From Globisporangium splendens (taxonomy: Eukaryota > Oomycota > Peronosporomycetes > Pythiales > Pythiaceae): a DNA stretch of 64,000 bases. Below, one piece after another: positions 1 to 9,803 of this stretch (its first letter is position 1; every line of letters begins with the position of its first letter). Location: positions 419,339 to 483,338 of the forward strand of contig VFIW01000050.1 in the NCBI GenBank assembly GCA_006386115.1, given 5' to 3'. The notes beneath the pieces were generated by a model that did not search any database, was not told where the DNA came from, and was given only the letters and a program-made list of their open reading frames with translations. A program made the translations under genes and the position numbers.

Positions 1-27
1 TTCCACGCAATGGATGCGAGCTTTGAA

Positions 28-172
28 CACGCTGTGGTAGGGAGCCCAGCAGGAAGACATGCGGCGGCAGCGAGCCCCGCTTCAAACACTCACGCTGTGG
101 CAGGGAGCCCAGCTAGAAGATGCGCTGAGGCAGGGAGCCCAGCAAAGAGATCAACTGCGGCAGGTAGCCCAG
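28..172 (+). repeat. Degenerate tandem repeat, about 30-bp unit
   Basis: Four to five imperfect copies of a unit built around GGCAGGGAGCCCAGC lie head to tail. In one frame they encode a repeated Gly-Ser-Pro-Ala motif. The repeat lies directly upstream of the gypsy fragment and may be a low-complexity stretch of the same element. No function is claimed. Confidence 0.5.
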
Positions 173-201
173 TTTGTGCGGAAGCGCCATAAAGTCCAGA
201 C

Positions 202-1081
202 GTGGACACTGGTGCGCAAGTGTGCGGCTCCAGAGCACCCGAGCCAGCCCCCGCAAGTGACAGCGACAGTACAGGTGTACACGCGTCAGCCAGCTCGTAC
301 CACCCTGACGGTGCAGTACTGGAACTCAGAACCGCGAGGTCGCGCGTTCGCATCAACCGACGAGGGCGACGCAAGTTGTCAGCTCGCGAGAGAGACAGTG
401 CATTGGCATCTGTTGCTGAGGAAACGGCCGCCTCGCATATGATTGCCCCATCTCTCAACGCAGCTGCAACTTCGCTGCGCGCCTTCGACAGGACCTCGAA
501 TCCGTCGATAGATCGCGCTCACGTTGACGTGGCGCTCAGACGCGCGAAGCGCAGTCCGGAAGCAAACGCATCAGACGAAGTGTTCTTCGCTGAATTTGCG
601 GCGCTCCATGAGCTGCCGAGTACCGCTGAGGCGATCGTATCCCTCGAAGAAATGAGCTATGAGCTCTTTCTTACGGATCTAGAGCGTGATCAGATCCGCG
701 AGATCGTCGTTCCGACTGCGTTCACGCGTAGCAAACTATGCACCTCGTCCACTGCGGATGAGAGTGTTTTGGAGCCAGACAAACAGAAACGGTTTGCTGC
801 TCAGGACTGGGACGCCGGGAAAGGCAGTCCATACTTTGACTTATTGTGGGAGTTCAAAGATGTGTTTCCCGACAAAGTGCCAAGTGCCCTGCCCGTTGGC
901 CGTGGCGTACGGCACGAGATTGACCTCGAGCCCGGGAGCAAATATTGCGTGACCAGACAATGGCCGCTGCCCCGCGAGCAGGTTGAGGCAATCGACGAGT
1001 TCTTCGCGAAACGAGCCCTCGCCGGTCATGTGAGAGAAAGCAAATCTCCACATAGCTCACCCACGTTTTGTGTGCGGAAAG
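202..1081 (+). pseudogene. Truncated Ty3/gypsy polyprotein fragment (protease-RT linker to start of RT)
   Basis: The last roughly 80 codons align by eye with the minus-strand elements to the right. They share the RGVRHEID, EQVEAIDEFF and GHVRESKSPH motifs that precede the reverse transcriptase palm. The fragment reads rightwards, opposite to the array, and the match is only moderate further upstream, so it is a related but different gypsy subfamily. The reading frame stops two codons into LTR1, just after the CVRK motif that should lead into RT. The remaining RT, RNase H and integrase are not found in + orientation after the array at 18989. No protease motif is visible in the retained part. 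It is a dead fragment cut by the array. Confidence 0.75.
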
Positions 1082-1731
1082 TGTAAGAGGGCGCTGTTCA
1101 CAACAGTCCCTCAACACACGGCACACACGCTTGTGCCAGAGGAAGCGATTTCCCGACTTGGAGGGAGGAAGAAGACTTGAGGGCTTGGAGGAAAATTTGC
1201 AACTGAATTGAAAAGGTTATGGTTCCTGTCGCTACTTGCTAATGAACCCCAAGGGATCCTACAGCTTTCATAACTAAAACATAAACATACACAATAAAAC
1301 CTATGAATCTGATATATAAAACCTTGGGTACACTGACGTTGAACCTACGGGATCTTCGAGAAGCTTGAACTTCAAGTCTTGTATAAAATCCCTGCAAAGT
1401 GAATGGCTCGCGCCACTCACTCCAGGTGGCAGAGACACGTCGGTCTCGTCGCCAGTCCAGTTTCCCAAGCAGGAACCATCACTCAGTACTTGATTAGTAC
1501 ATGGATGTTGTCGCTCTGTACTGATTAGTACATGAGAGCAACATTCTGCACTGATCAGCACAGAGAACACTCGCGATGTGATGGTATGACGTAACACGTG
1601 CATGTGGGGACTGTATTACCGTAATCCCTTTGTTATTTGTGTCTCCACAATGCACGCTGAAGGTGGTGTGTGACACACTAGATCTGGGAACAGATCTACC
1701 TTGATGTAATGGCTGGTTGTGGCCCATTACA
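1082..1731 (-). repeat. LTR1 (3' LTR of element 1)
   Basis: 650 bp, bounded by the inverted termini TGTAA and TTACA. It is adjacent on the right to the polypurine tract of element 1. Its left flank is the opposite-orientation gypsy fragment. It aligns over its full length with LTR2 and LTR3 by eye. Confidence 0.85.
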
Positions 1732-1747
1732 CCATCCCCTCCTTAAA
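1732..1747 (-). other. Polypurine tract of element 1
   Basis: Read on the minus strand this is TTTAAGGAGGGGATGG directly followed by the LTR start TGTAA. This is the expected position for the plus-strand primer of a Ty3/gypsy element. The equivalent tract of element 2 is at 8660-8675. Confidence 0.7.
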
Positions 1748-1789
1748 CTCACAAGTACCTTGCGTACTTTTGCAGACCTTTCGGAGCAG

Positions 1790-1803
1790 TTCACTTTCCA
1801 ATT
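1790..1803 (+). promoter_or_regulatory. Oomycete Inr+FPR-like core promoter of the antisense ORF (element 1)
   Basis: TTCACTTTCCAATT matches the oomycete initiator (YTCANTYY) followed by the flanking promoter region (CAWTT), with one deviation from GCTCATTYYNCAWTTT over the aligned part. It lies four bases before the ATG at 1808 and is unchanged in element 2. The very short leader means transcription might start within the motif. This is a sequence match only. Confidence 0.5.
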
Positions 1804-1807
1804 GGCA

Positions 1808-2875
1808 ATGAAGCGACCGAGTGACCAAGTGAACCGAGAAGAACGTCCGTCGTCCAAGCGACAGCGGACAGCTCCAGAACTCTTCGACATTTCTCCCATT
1901 CTGAAGAAGAAAGGGGAGCTCGAGTTCTACAAGGAGCGGTTCTTCAGTTGGCGTCGGATCAACGGTCGCGATGATCCGAACCAACACATCGCAGCCCAGA
2001 GAGACTCATGGCGAACATTTGTTCGTCTTGAGAATGAGAACAAGATGGAGCATCTTCTTCGTCGTGGCAATGCTCGTGCCGAAAGAAGGACTCCCGCTGA
2101 CGACAGAGCGAACCGTAGCTCTGGTCGTCGTAGTGTCGCCCCTGGCGACGCTACAAGCAGTTCTCATAGCTGCGGACCACGTCGGGAACATCAGACTCCA
2201 ATGTCTGACGAGGTTCCCACGTGTCCGAGCTCGGTGGATATCCACGCCACCGAACTCTGTAGAAGCGTTGATGGTTCAACTGCTTCTTTCCTCGACGATG
2301 AGTCGGTCGGTCTTCATGATCAACAATCGACTGAACCACCCAGCGATGCTCTCCCTGAGAGTCTAACAACGGGGGTGGGGCTGAACGAGAAAACGATTGA
2401 GCGGCTCTGGAAGTGGAAGAGTGCTCATCGTGGGCAAATCGAGGCGCTGCAGCAGCGTTGTTCGACGCTTGAGGAACGCTGCGAGAGTCTCGAGAACCTT
2501 GTCGCCGATCACGAGTCGAAGATCGACGATCTGACAGAAGGTTCTGCCCAGTGTTCGGCTTTGGAGTCCCGTTTCGAGGAACGGTTCCAACAGGTTCAGG
2601 ACGAACCTGTTCGACTCCAGAAGAACGAGAAGTCTCGTGAGTTGGCTCACGATCGCCTTTTGCGCTCTGTGGAAGAGGTAGATTCGGCTCTCGAGGTACT
2701 TCGTGGCGAGCACCATTCTCGTCTTCAAGCGTTGGAGGCAGTGAAGGACCAATCCTTCGACGTCCTGCAACTCCTGTACGCCGAGAAGAATCTCCAGAGC
2801 GATGAGCTGTTTGCTTTTCGCAATCAAGTGGAGAGGCTTCACGATCAGCTCGATCGTTTGCGGAAGATCTCGTAG
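1808..2875 (+). CDS. Antisense coiled-coil ORF of the Ty3/gypsy element (copy 1)
   Basis: A 355-residue ORF on the strand opposite to gag-pol, between the end of integrase and the 3' LTR. The open frame extends upstream to 1709 inside the LTR. The ATG at 1808 (MKRPSDQV) is preferred because an Inr+FPR-like motif ends five bases before it. The N-terminus is basic with a possible nuclear signal (SSKRQR near residues 16-20). A Ser/Arg-rich middle follows. The C-terminal 170 residues are a long heptad-rich coiled coil (EALQQRCSTLEERCESLENL). The ORF overlaps the integrase-chromodomain linker and the chromodomain of pol in antisense. Over the 388-codon frame it differs from copy 2 at about 19 residues, with no stop or frameshift. 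I recognise no family. Antisense ORFs are known in some plant gypsy elements such as Grande. Confidence 0.5.
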   Translation: MKRPSDQVNREERPSSKRQRTAPELFDISPILKKKGELEFYKERFFSWRRINGRDDPNQHIAAQRDSWRTFVRLENENKMEHLLRRGNARAERRTPADDRANRSSGRRSVAPGDATSSSHSCGPRREHQTPMSDEVPTCPSSVDIHATELCRSVDGSTASFLDDESVGLHDQQSTEPPSDALPESLTTGVGLNEKTIERLWKWKSAHRGQIEALQQRCSTLEERCESLENLVADHESKIDDLTEGSAQCSALESRFEERFQQVQDEPVRLQKNEKSRELAHDRLLRSVEEVDSALEVLRGEHHSRLQALEAVKDQSFDVLQLLYAEKNLQSDELFAFRNQVERLHDQLDRLRKIS

Positions 2876-5800
2876 GGTCCACAGATCCACTTGGAAGGTA
2901 AGGCTTCAGTCTACCCACATAAAATGTTGGGTGTAGACGCATGCGTGTAGGAATGTCTAGCGTGTAGGCATCACCATTGCATTTCACTACCTTGAACGGT
3001 CCAATGAACCTTGGCAGAAGCTTGGAGCTTCCCAAGTTGGACACTGCATGTTCAGGCAGGTTCGCCGTGCTAAGTAATACAAGATCGTTGATCTTATAAA
3101 CTTGCTTGTTCTTCCTTCCGCTCTTGTCTGCTTGTTCCTTTTGCAGATCCTGAGCCTTCGCGATTGCGTCTCGAACAAACCTCACGACGACTTGTCTCCT
3201 CACAATAAAGTCATCGACTTGCTGCTCTTCACGACTTGTTAGGTCGTCGAGGGGTTTAATCGAGTCGAAATTCGCTTTCAACTCGGAAGCAGCATTCAGG
3301 TCGTAAGACGACTTCGGCTTGTTTCCATGAGCCGGAGTCCCTCCCCCACTTAAGGCAGAGACCTCACCCATTATGGAAGCAGGCACTCGAGGATGAATGC
3401 CATAGTTCACATAAAATGGAGAGTGACCCGTCGAGACATGCGTGGAGTTGTTCAACGCAAACTCGGCAAGAGGGAGAAACTCACTCCACTCTTTGAAAGA
3501 CGTTGCGTAGCTTCGCAACACGGCCTCGAGACAAACGATTCACTCGCCGTCTGTTTGACCGGTCCTTTCAAGGTGTGCCGCTGTTGACATACCAACTGTG
3601 GTGTCCCAGAAGCCGAACATTGCCCGCCATAACTTGGCCGGAACGTGTGTCACTGTCAGACACTATCTCGACTGGTAGTCCGTGTAGACCGGAATACGAC
3701 GTCTACAAGACCTTGGCAGTCTTCTCAGCAAGATCTTTGTCCGAACAGGCGCAAGATGACCAGCTTGCTGAATCGGTCGCACAAACACAGATGGTCCATT
3801 GCGTCCTGTGTGTCTCTGGAAGTCCGAATTTAACCATACTCACAGACTTCCAACTGTCCGATGGGACCAGCCAATTGAACGAGGTGAGCCTGCGTGGAAC
3901 TAAGGGTTCACTTCGTTGGCAGATCGCGCAAGTCCTCACAGACTTCGACCCACTTGTACATGTTGGCCAGTAGTACTCCCGTGAAATACTGAAAACGGTT
4001 TGTCTCACGTCCCCGAGATGGCCACCCGACGGCCTGTCATGGTACTCATTACAAGAGTCGATGACGCGACCTTTCGTCGTTGGGAAACAACAACCCTTGC
4101 TGTATCCCCTTGTTCGACCGCATAGTACAACAACCTATTGTGTACTCAGGAGCGGTGAACTCGCGATCTTGTGCGCGACGGAAGACCTTGCAGTGCTTTG
4201 TCGGAAGGGTCCACTTCAACAAGTCCTGACATGTTTCGTCAGACTTGTACCCTTCGACGATCTCTTCTCGCACTGTAGTCACAGCTCGCACCGCGATCGC
4301 TTGAACATCTTCACAGAGTCGGCACGCTCCGTCCGTGCCTTCACTCTTGGTCTTCGGATCGTAATCCGGACGTCTTGACAGCGCATCGGCTAAGATGTTC
4401 GTCTTGCCTGGCTTGCAGTGTACAACGAAGTTGTACTCTGCAAAGAAGGAGAACCATCTCGCCATTCTTTGCGACAAATGAGGAGTCTTCACTGCCGTAC
4501 GCAGAGATGCGTGATCAGTGTAAATAGCAAAGCGCTCCTCGCCAAGCAGATACACACGGAACTTGACCAAAGAATACTTCATCGCCAGAAGTTCCTTGTC
4601 GTGAACTAGGTAGTTCCGTTCTGCAGGTCGGAGTTGTCGTGACTGACACAACACAACTCGCTCATGACCCTCATCATCGTGTTGCATCAATGCGCAACCG
4701 ATGGCATAGTCGCTCGCATCGCAGACGACGTGGAACGGCTTGTCGTGGTTTGGCAGAGCCAACACAGGAGCTTCTCGAAGACTCCTCTTGACTCTTCGAA
4801 CGCCGTCTGATGATCTTTCGACCGCTTCCACTCAACGTCTTTCTTCAAGAGCTGTGTGAGGGGTTGCACCAACGCTGCATAATTGCGCGTGTACTTGTGC
4901 AAGTAGTTGGCTGGACCCAACCATTGTCGTAGCTGTTTGACGTTCTTTGGCACTGGCCAATCGTCAATAGCTTTGACCTTCTCCGGATCGACTCGAACAC
5001 CGCTCTTGCCACAAAAACCGAAACAGGGATCTCGGGGCGAAGAACGCATCTTCTTCAAGTTCGCGCAGAGTTTGTTCCACGCATGACTGGAAACTTGACG
5101 AATATGATCGAGATGACCATCGACGATCAACTTCCCCATTCGTGGCCTTACTGTGCACTAAGATATCTAAAGTACTTTGTGCAAATGTTCGCAGAGGACA
5201 AGACCGTTCGTGAACCATTCGATTGCAAGTCTCAGGAGCATTCTTCAGTCCCTGTGGCATCACTAACCATTCCCACAGCATACCACTCGGGGTACTCACT
5301 GCGGTCAGTGGAACATCGTCTTCGCGCATTCGAATCTGATAGAACCCATCTTTCAGATCGATAGCACTAAAGACGGTGCTGCCAACCATTCCATCAAGGA
5401 TCATGTCCTTGCGTGGAACCGGAGTCTGGGCTGGAATTGTCGCGTCATTCAGCTTGTTGAAAGCGTGAACAATGCGCCAACCTCCAGTTGCTTTCTTCAC
5501 ACAGAAAGTGGGGCTGCAATGCGGAGACTTGCTCTCCCGCACATGACCAGCCTTAGCACGTTGTGCAAAGAACTCGTCGATTGCCTCGACTTGTTCCTTT
5601 GGCACTCCACTGTCTTGTGATGCAGTACTCTTTCGTGCCAGGAAGTACATCACTCTCATGCACGAACGCCTCTGGTCGAATGGCATTCGTTCGCCCTTGT
5701 CAGGACAATGTCTCATATTCCCTGGCAGCGCATACACGGGGTTCTTCTCGAGGGCGCCCCACGACTGCTCCTCGAACCTTTCCTTCCGTGTCTTTTGTCC

Positions 5801-7983
5801 CAACACATCTGCATCCGCATCTCGATGCTGTGTTGACGAGCCTTCGTCGACTCGTTCGACGATCACACACTACCTGCGCATATCGCCTCTCGCTAGGCTG
5901 CGCTCCAGTGTCTTCTGCTCATCGATGGCAATGAATCACTCTTCGACTAACTTGGAGGATTTTCCAATCTTCCACGTGACGGTACATCCACGTCCACCTT
6001 CTTCATTGTAGAACCGCGCGATATTTCCAAACCGCTTGGAGTGTCTTGTGCTTGACACTCCCTTCCGTCCATCGCCACTTGTAACCTGATCAGGGTTACT
6101 CAAACTCTTGGCGAAAAACTTCTCTTGGCTGTTCTTCCTTCTTCTTGTCTTGGTAGTTTTGTCCCTTCATTCACTCTTCGTCAAACGCCTCACGGAAACC
6201 TTCTCGTCGTCGATGGCAAAGGAGACAGTCCATTTTTCTGGCGCCTGACTGCTCCACCTCCGTTTTCGTCGTCTTCAAAATGCGTACCGCTTGTGACCAT
6301 GGGGGGCCATCGCACACCGCAATATTACAAGGGTCATCTGGGATCTCTTCCACAGATGTATACACCCATACCACTTCATCCGTTGTTGTGCAGCACAAGT
6401 CAACATCGCGTGACTTGCCAACGGAGATCTTCATATTCATCCAGTCAATGCTAGGTTGGTAACGCTTCAACCACGGCATTCCCAGGATGATGTCAAACTC
6501 GTCATCGAGGTCGAGTAAAATAAACTCGTCTTCACCTCGGAAATCTTCCCAGTTGACCCATTTGCCAACCGGACAATCATGTCGTCTCTTCATTCGCATC
6601 AGACACGAAGACACCATGCCTGACGATCACTTCATTTCGAACAAAGTTGCTCGACGCACCAGTGTCAACCAAAGCTCGTAGAGGCGTTGCAATACCGTCT
6701 ACATGAACTTTGTGAACGATCAAACTTGACGTTTGACTGACACTCTTCTCACTCATAGTGGAAACTGCATGTGCTTGATGCACATGGGGGTCAGAGTCCT
6801 GTGTCTCCACAACGTCCACAGTCCTCTTTTCCGGGCCAGTAGGAGGCCCCGCCCCTACTGGCCATTCCCGTTTTTTTGGCCCAGGTGACCGCTCGAACCG
6901 ACGACCGTAAGAACGATCGTGGTTGTTCGAACGAGCACCCTGTGTCGTTTGCCGACCCGGCAAAGACACCTTGCAGTTCCGAGCAATATGACCCGGCTTC
7001 CCGCAACGGAAACACTTTCCATCGTTGCGAGGACGCTCATTTCCAGGCGTGGAAATGTACGAGATGTCCATGGGCTCGGGACCATCATGCACGGCATTTG
7101 ATTGCCGCATTGGTCTCGACGCAAACCCGTGGAACTTCGCTTGCTTGATGCTGAACTCTTCTTGCATCGCGCGCTCAATGGCTTCGTCCAGCGTCTTGGG
7201 GTACTCGCGGAACAGTTGGTTCCGAATCGGACCATCGTTCAGACCCGTCATGAACGTCACGACTTGCGTCGGAACGTCAATCGGCTCGTCAACGATACTC
7301 GATACCAAGTAACGAGCACGCTGTGCATACGAGTGAAGATCGAAACGGCCTTGACGAAGCTTGAGGAACTCGGCGCGCGCACGGAACTCACTCTGTGGAG
7401 GTTCAAACGCCTTCTTGAGTTTGGTCTTGAAGTGGTCGTAGCTGGGGAAGCAGTTTAGATCGGCTAAACGCTTGCCATACGCCCAGCTCTTCGCACGACC
7501 CGCAAGGTTGGACATCGCGAACAACACTTGCTACGAAGGGTCTCGCAGTTGTCTTGCAGCGGTGGCTGCATCCAACTCGACGAACCATCGTGAGAGGGGT
7601 TCGTTCTCTCCGCCGCGATACGGAGAGACGTCAAGCTTCAGTGGCACCGTCCTGATTCAGGAAACAGGGGTTGCGACCTGCTTCCGGGAGGACATGATCT
7701 CGTGGTGCATGAAGCTGACCACCGCACTCTTCTGGTCCTCCGGAGACGCCGATCGAAGCAGACTGACCACAGCAGCCTCTCCGATGACATCTCGCGTGCG
7801 CTCAAGCGCCATCCACTCATGAGAAGACAAATGAGGGAAACCCTCAATAGTCAACTCGACAGTTCCCGGTACTGCTGGACCGAGTGGGGTTCCTGTAGCA
7901 TCCATGTTCCAAACAAGGATGCTCGCAGGGTCTTGGACAGGAATGCTCGACGTGCTTAAAGCCGCGTCGTCAAATCTCTTCAC
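2151..7983 (-). pseudogene. Degenerate gag-pol of Ty3/gypsy element 1
   Basis: Read leftwards from 7983 the order is gag, CCHC zinc knuckle (CFRCGKPGHIARNC), aspartic protease (LVDTGAS), reverse transcriptase, RNase H, integrase and a C-terminal chromodomain ending at 2151. The coding sequence is broken many times. A TGA replaces a serine codon at 7655-7657, a TAG replaces a glutamine codon at 7531-7533, and frameshifts separate the fragments at about 6600, 5870, 5100, 4830, 4050 and 3600. The chromodomain end (2151-3521) is still open. Element 2 supplies the intact reading for most breaks. Placement in the chromodomain-bearing Ty3/gypsy group follows from the domain order. It is not functional as read. 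Confidence 0.85.
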
Positions 7984-8014
7984 TTCACTGGGTCGTTGGA
8001 AGGACCGCTCGAAG

Positions 8015-8022
8015 TGCTACCA
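8015..8022 (-). other. Primer-binding site of element 1
   Basis: On the minus strand TGGTAGCA lies two bases inside the 5' LTR. Eight bases complement a tRNA 3' end of the type ...UGCUACCA, as found in many eukaryotic initiator tRNA-Met molecules. The same octamer occurs at 14967-14974 (element 2) and 18337-18344 (element 3). The tRNA identity is an inference. Confidence 0.5.
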
Positions 8023-8024
8023 GG

Positions 8025-8659
8025 TGTAAGAGGGCGCTGTTCACAACAGTCCCTCAAACACGGCACACACGCTTGTGCCAGAGGAAGCGATCTCCCGACT
8101 TGGAGGGAGGAACGAAGACTTGAGTACTTGGAGGAAAATTTGCAACTGAATTAAAAATGGTTATGGTTCCTGTCGCTACTTACAAATGAACCCCAAGGGA
8201 TCCTACACGTTTTATAACTGAAACCTAAACATGCAGAAATAAATCTGATATATAAAACCTTGGGTACACTGAGGTTGAACCTACGGGATCTTCTAGAAGC
8301 TTGAACTTCAAGTCTTGTATATAACCCCTGCAAAGCGATTGGCTCGCGCCACTCACTTGAGATGGCAGAGACACGTCGGTCTCGTCGCCAGTGCAGTTTC
8401 CCAAACAGGAACCATCACTCAGTACTTGATTAGTACATGGATGTCATTACTCTGTACTGATTAGTACATGAGAACAACATTCTGCACTGATCAGCACAGA
8501 GAACACTCGTGACGTCATCGTCACACGTGCATGTGGGGACTGTATTACCGTAACCCCTTTGTAATTTGTGTCTCCACAATGCACGCTGAGGTGGTGTGTG
8601 CCACACTAGATCTGGGAACAGATCCACCTTCATGTGATGGCTGGTTGTGGCCCATTACA
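8025..8659 (-). repeat. LTR2 (5' LTR of element 1 and 3' LTR of element 2)
   Basis: About 635 bp, starting TGTAAGAGGG and ending CCCATTACA. It touches the primer-binding site of element 1 on its left and the polypurine tract of element 2 on its right, so two internals share it. It has one TGACGTCA palindrome in the U3 part, where LTR3 has two. Confidence 0.85.
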
Positions 8660-8717
8660 TCATCCCCTCCTTAAAGTCACAAGTACCTTGCGTACTTTTG
8701 CAGACCTTTCGGAGCAG

Positions 8718-8731
8718 TTCACTTTCCAATT
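8718..8731 (+). promoter_or_regulatory. Oomycete Inr+FPR-like core promoter of the antisense ORF (element 2)
   Basis: The same TTCACTTTCCAATT as in element 1, with identical spacing (ATG at 8736). Identity between copies is expected from shared ancestry, so it adds only weak support. Confidence 0.45.
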
Positions 8732-8735
8732 GGCA

Positions 8736-9803
8736 ATGAAGCGACCAAGTGACCAAGTGAACCGAGAAGAACGTCCGTCGTCCAAGCAACAGCAGACAGC
8801 TCCAGAACTCTTCGACATTTCTCCCATTCTGAAGAAGAAGGGGGAGCTCGAGTTCTACAAGGAGCGGTTCTTCAGTTGGCGTCGGATCAACGATCGCGAT
8901 GATCCGAACCAACACATCGCAGCCCAGAGAGACTCATGGCGAACATTTGTTTGTCTTGAGAATGAGAACAAGATGGAGCGTCTTCTTCGTCGTGGCAATG
9001 ATCGTGCCCAAAGAAGAACTCCCGCTGACGACAGAGCGAATCGTAGCTCTGGTCGTCGTAGTGTCGCCCCTGGCGACGCTACAAGCAGTTCTCATAGCTG
9101 CGGACCACGTCGGGAACATCAGACTCCAATGTCTGACGAGGCTCCCACGTGTCCAAGCTCGGTGGATATCCACGCCACCGAACTCTGTAGAAGCGTTGAT
9201 GGTTCAACTGCTTCTTTCCTCGACGATGAGTTGGTCGATCTTCATGATCAACAATCGACTCAACCACCCAGTGATGCTCTCCCTGAGAGTCTAACAACGG
9301 GGGTGGGGCTGAACGAGAAAACGATTGAGCGACTCTGGAAGTGGAAGAGTGCTCACCGTGGGCAAATCGAGGCTTTGCAGCAGCGTTGTTCGACACTTGA
9401 GGAACGCTGCGAGAGTCTCGAGAACCTTGTCGCCGATCACGAGTCGAAGATCGACGATCTGACAGAAGGTTCTGCCCAGTGTTCGGCTTTGGAGTCCCGT
9501 TATGAGGAACGGTTCCAACAGGTTCAGGACAAACTTGTTCGACTCCGGAAGAATGAGAAGTCTCGTGAGTTGGCTCACGATCGCCTTTTGCGCTCTGTGG
9601 AAGAGGCAGGTTCGGCTCTCGAGGTACTTCGTGGTGAATACCATTCTCGTCTTCAAGCGTTGGAGGCAGTGAAGGACCAATCCTTCGACGTCCTGCAACT
9701 CCTGTACGCCGAGAAGAATCTCCAGAGCGATGAGCTGTTTGCTTTTCGCAATCAAGTGGAGAGGCTTCACGATCAGCTCGATCGTTTGCGGAAGATCTCG
9801 TAG
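8736..9803 (+). CDS. Antisense coiled-coil ORF of the Ty3/gypsy element (copy 2)
   Basis: A 355-residue ORF, the same length as copy 1 and open throughout. Changes from copy 1 are substitutions only and are spread along the protein. The C-terminal coiled coil is almost unchanged. By hand I count about 19 amino-acid differences and roughly a dozen silent ones over the 388-codon frame. That ratio is lower than expected without constraint, but the overlap with pol confuses the test. Codons from 9079 on are antisense to the pol linker and chromodomain. Element 3 lacks this region because of its deletion. A role in nuclear or chromatin association is only a guess from the basic N-terminus and coiled coil. 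Confidence 0.5.
   Translation: MKRPSDQVNREERPSSKQQQTAPELFDISPILKKKGELEFYKERFFSWRRINDRDDPNQHIAAQRDSWRTFVCLENENKMERLLRRGNDRAQRRTPADDRANRSSGRRSVAPGDATSSSHSCGPRREHQTPMSDEAPTCPSSVDIHATELCRSVDGSTASFLDDELVDLHDQQSTQPPSDALPESLTTGVGLNEKTIERLWKWKSAHRGQIEALQQRCSTLEERCESLENLVADHESKIDDLTEGSAQCSALESRYEERFQQVQDKLVRLRKNEKSRELAHDRLLRSVEEAGSALEVLRGEYHSRLQALEAVKDQSFDVLQLLYAEKNLQSDELFAFRNQVERLHDQLDRLRKIS

Noticed and set aside
28..172. CRISPR-like array in the short tandem repeat
   Set aside because: Units are contiguous and degenerate with no unique spacers, in a eukaryotic retroelement context.
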